Positions 6,544 through 6,835 of a stretch of 6,835 nucleotides of DNA are shown in pieces. A model generated the notes under the pieces. The model saw only the letters and a program-made list of their open reading frames with translations, had not been told where the DNA came from and did not search any database. This DNA comes from an uncultured Nitrospina sp. (GTDB lineage Bacteria > Nitrospinota > Nitrospinia > Nitrospinales > VA-1), in contig CATMOP010000107.1 of assembly GCA_950072225.1 (NCBI GenBank), forward strand, positions 1 to 6,835, given 5' to 3'. The translations under genes were made by a program, and so were the position numbers. The first letter of the stretch is position 1. Each line of letters opens with the position of its first letter.

Positions 6544-6835
6544 ATGAGTTATCAAATCACTCTGAATACCTGGTCGGGAGCCGATAAAGCGGAAGCGGCT
6601 GAAAAGCTTGCCAAAGTGTTCCGATTTGGCAACGAAAAGGCCATGACTGTTGTGGATCGTTTATGCCAAGGCTTGCCTTGGCGTTTTGACAGGCGCGTTC
6701 CCGATCATCAGGCGGATATGGCGTCTACCTATCTTCGGGGCTTGGGGTTTGCTGTTGACATTCAGCCTGTCGAAGGTGAGATCGAGCTCCTGCCCGATTC
6801 CGTTGCTACGGCAGAGGTTGCGGTAAAAGAAGAAT
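6544..6835 (+). CDS. Unidentified protein with L7/L12 C-terminal-like pattern (3' end outside window)
   Basis: The frame from ATG 6544 is open for 97 codons to the window edge. I do not recognise the gene. The first 76 residues suggest a beta-alpha-alpha-beta-alpha-beta order: strand YQITLNTW (3-10); helix DKAEAAEKLAKVF (14-26); helix NEKAMTVVDRLCQGLP (30-45); strand WRFDRRV; helix HQADMASTYLRGLG; strand FAVDIQPV (69-76). This order, with a helix ending in a Pro and a late 'LxxxGaxV' turn, resembles the C-terminal domain of ribosomal protein L7/L12, a fold reused in proteins unrelated to the ribosome. After residue 77 it becomes acidic and Ala/Val/Pro-rich (ELLPDSVATAEVAVKEE), like a linker to a further domain. 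No signal peptide or membrane segment is seen so far. It lies 53 bases after the MBL gene, on the same strand, and may share its transcript. Confidence 0.7.
   Translation, partial: MSYQITLNTWSGADKAEAAEKLAKVFRFGNEKAMTVVDRLCQGLPWRFDRRVPDHQADMASTYLRGLGFAVDIQPVEGEIELLPDSVATAEVAVKEE

Overview
The window reads as an ordinary bacterial chromosome segment of moderate GC, carrying nitrogen control and amino-acid synthesis genes. The order apgM/'proposed homoserine kinase' - lysC - cimA is, from general knowledge, typical of Deltaproteobacteria and related lineages such as Nitrospinota. That placement is an inference from gene order and protein style; no marker gene is present.

Layout. Bases 1-1080 (+) hold the C-terminal part of glnE, the glutamine synthetase adenylyltransferase, cut by the left edge. 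It converges on a minus-strand operon that begins near 5252 and ends at 1199: an ApgM-family gene (5252-4059), then lysC (4062-2785), then cimA (2782-1199). The first two overlap by 4 bp and the last two are 2 bp apart. A good sigma70-type promoter lies just upstream (5303-5331). LysC makes aspartyl phosphate for the Lys/Met/Thr branch. CimA makes citramalate for threonine-independent isoleucine synthesis. The operon therefore sits at the junction of the aspartate and branched-chain pathways.

Right side. After a divergent intergenic region (5253-5600), a metallo-beta-lactamase-fold hydrolase gene (5601-6490, +) is broken by a 1-base frameshift and also lacks the Asp of its HxHxDH metal motif. 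The window ends in an incomplete small protein (6544 onward) whose pattern resembles the ribosomal L7/L12 C-terminal fold.

Points of interest. (1) The ApgM-family protein is well conserved in overall layout, but its nucleophile and nearly all its metal ligands are replaced, so it looks like a pseudoenzyme kept as first gene of the lysC-cimA operon. (2) A short repeat between glnE and cimA occurs twice directly and once inverted. It supplies the last codons of both convergent genes, so GlnE and CimA both end in GGNVQ. It also forms a long imperfect palindrome over the cimA stop codon. (3) The MBL gene carries two independent lesions in an otherwise intact sequence. I see no mobile element, CRISPR array, tRNA or rRNA, and no clearly novel defence-type system.
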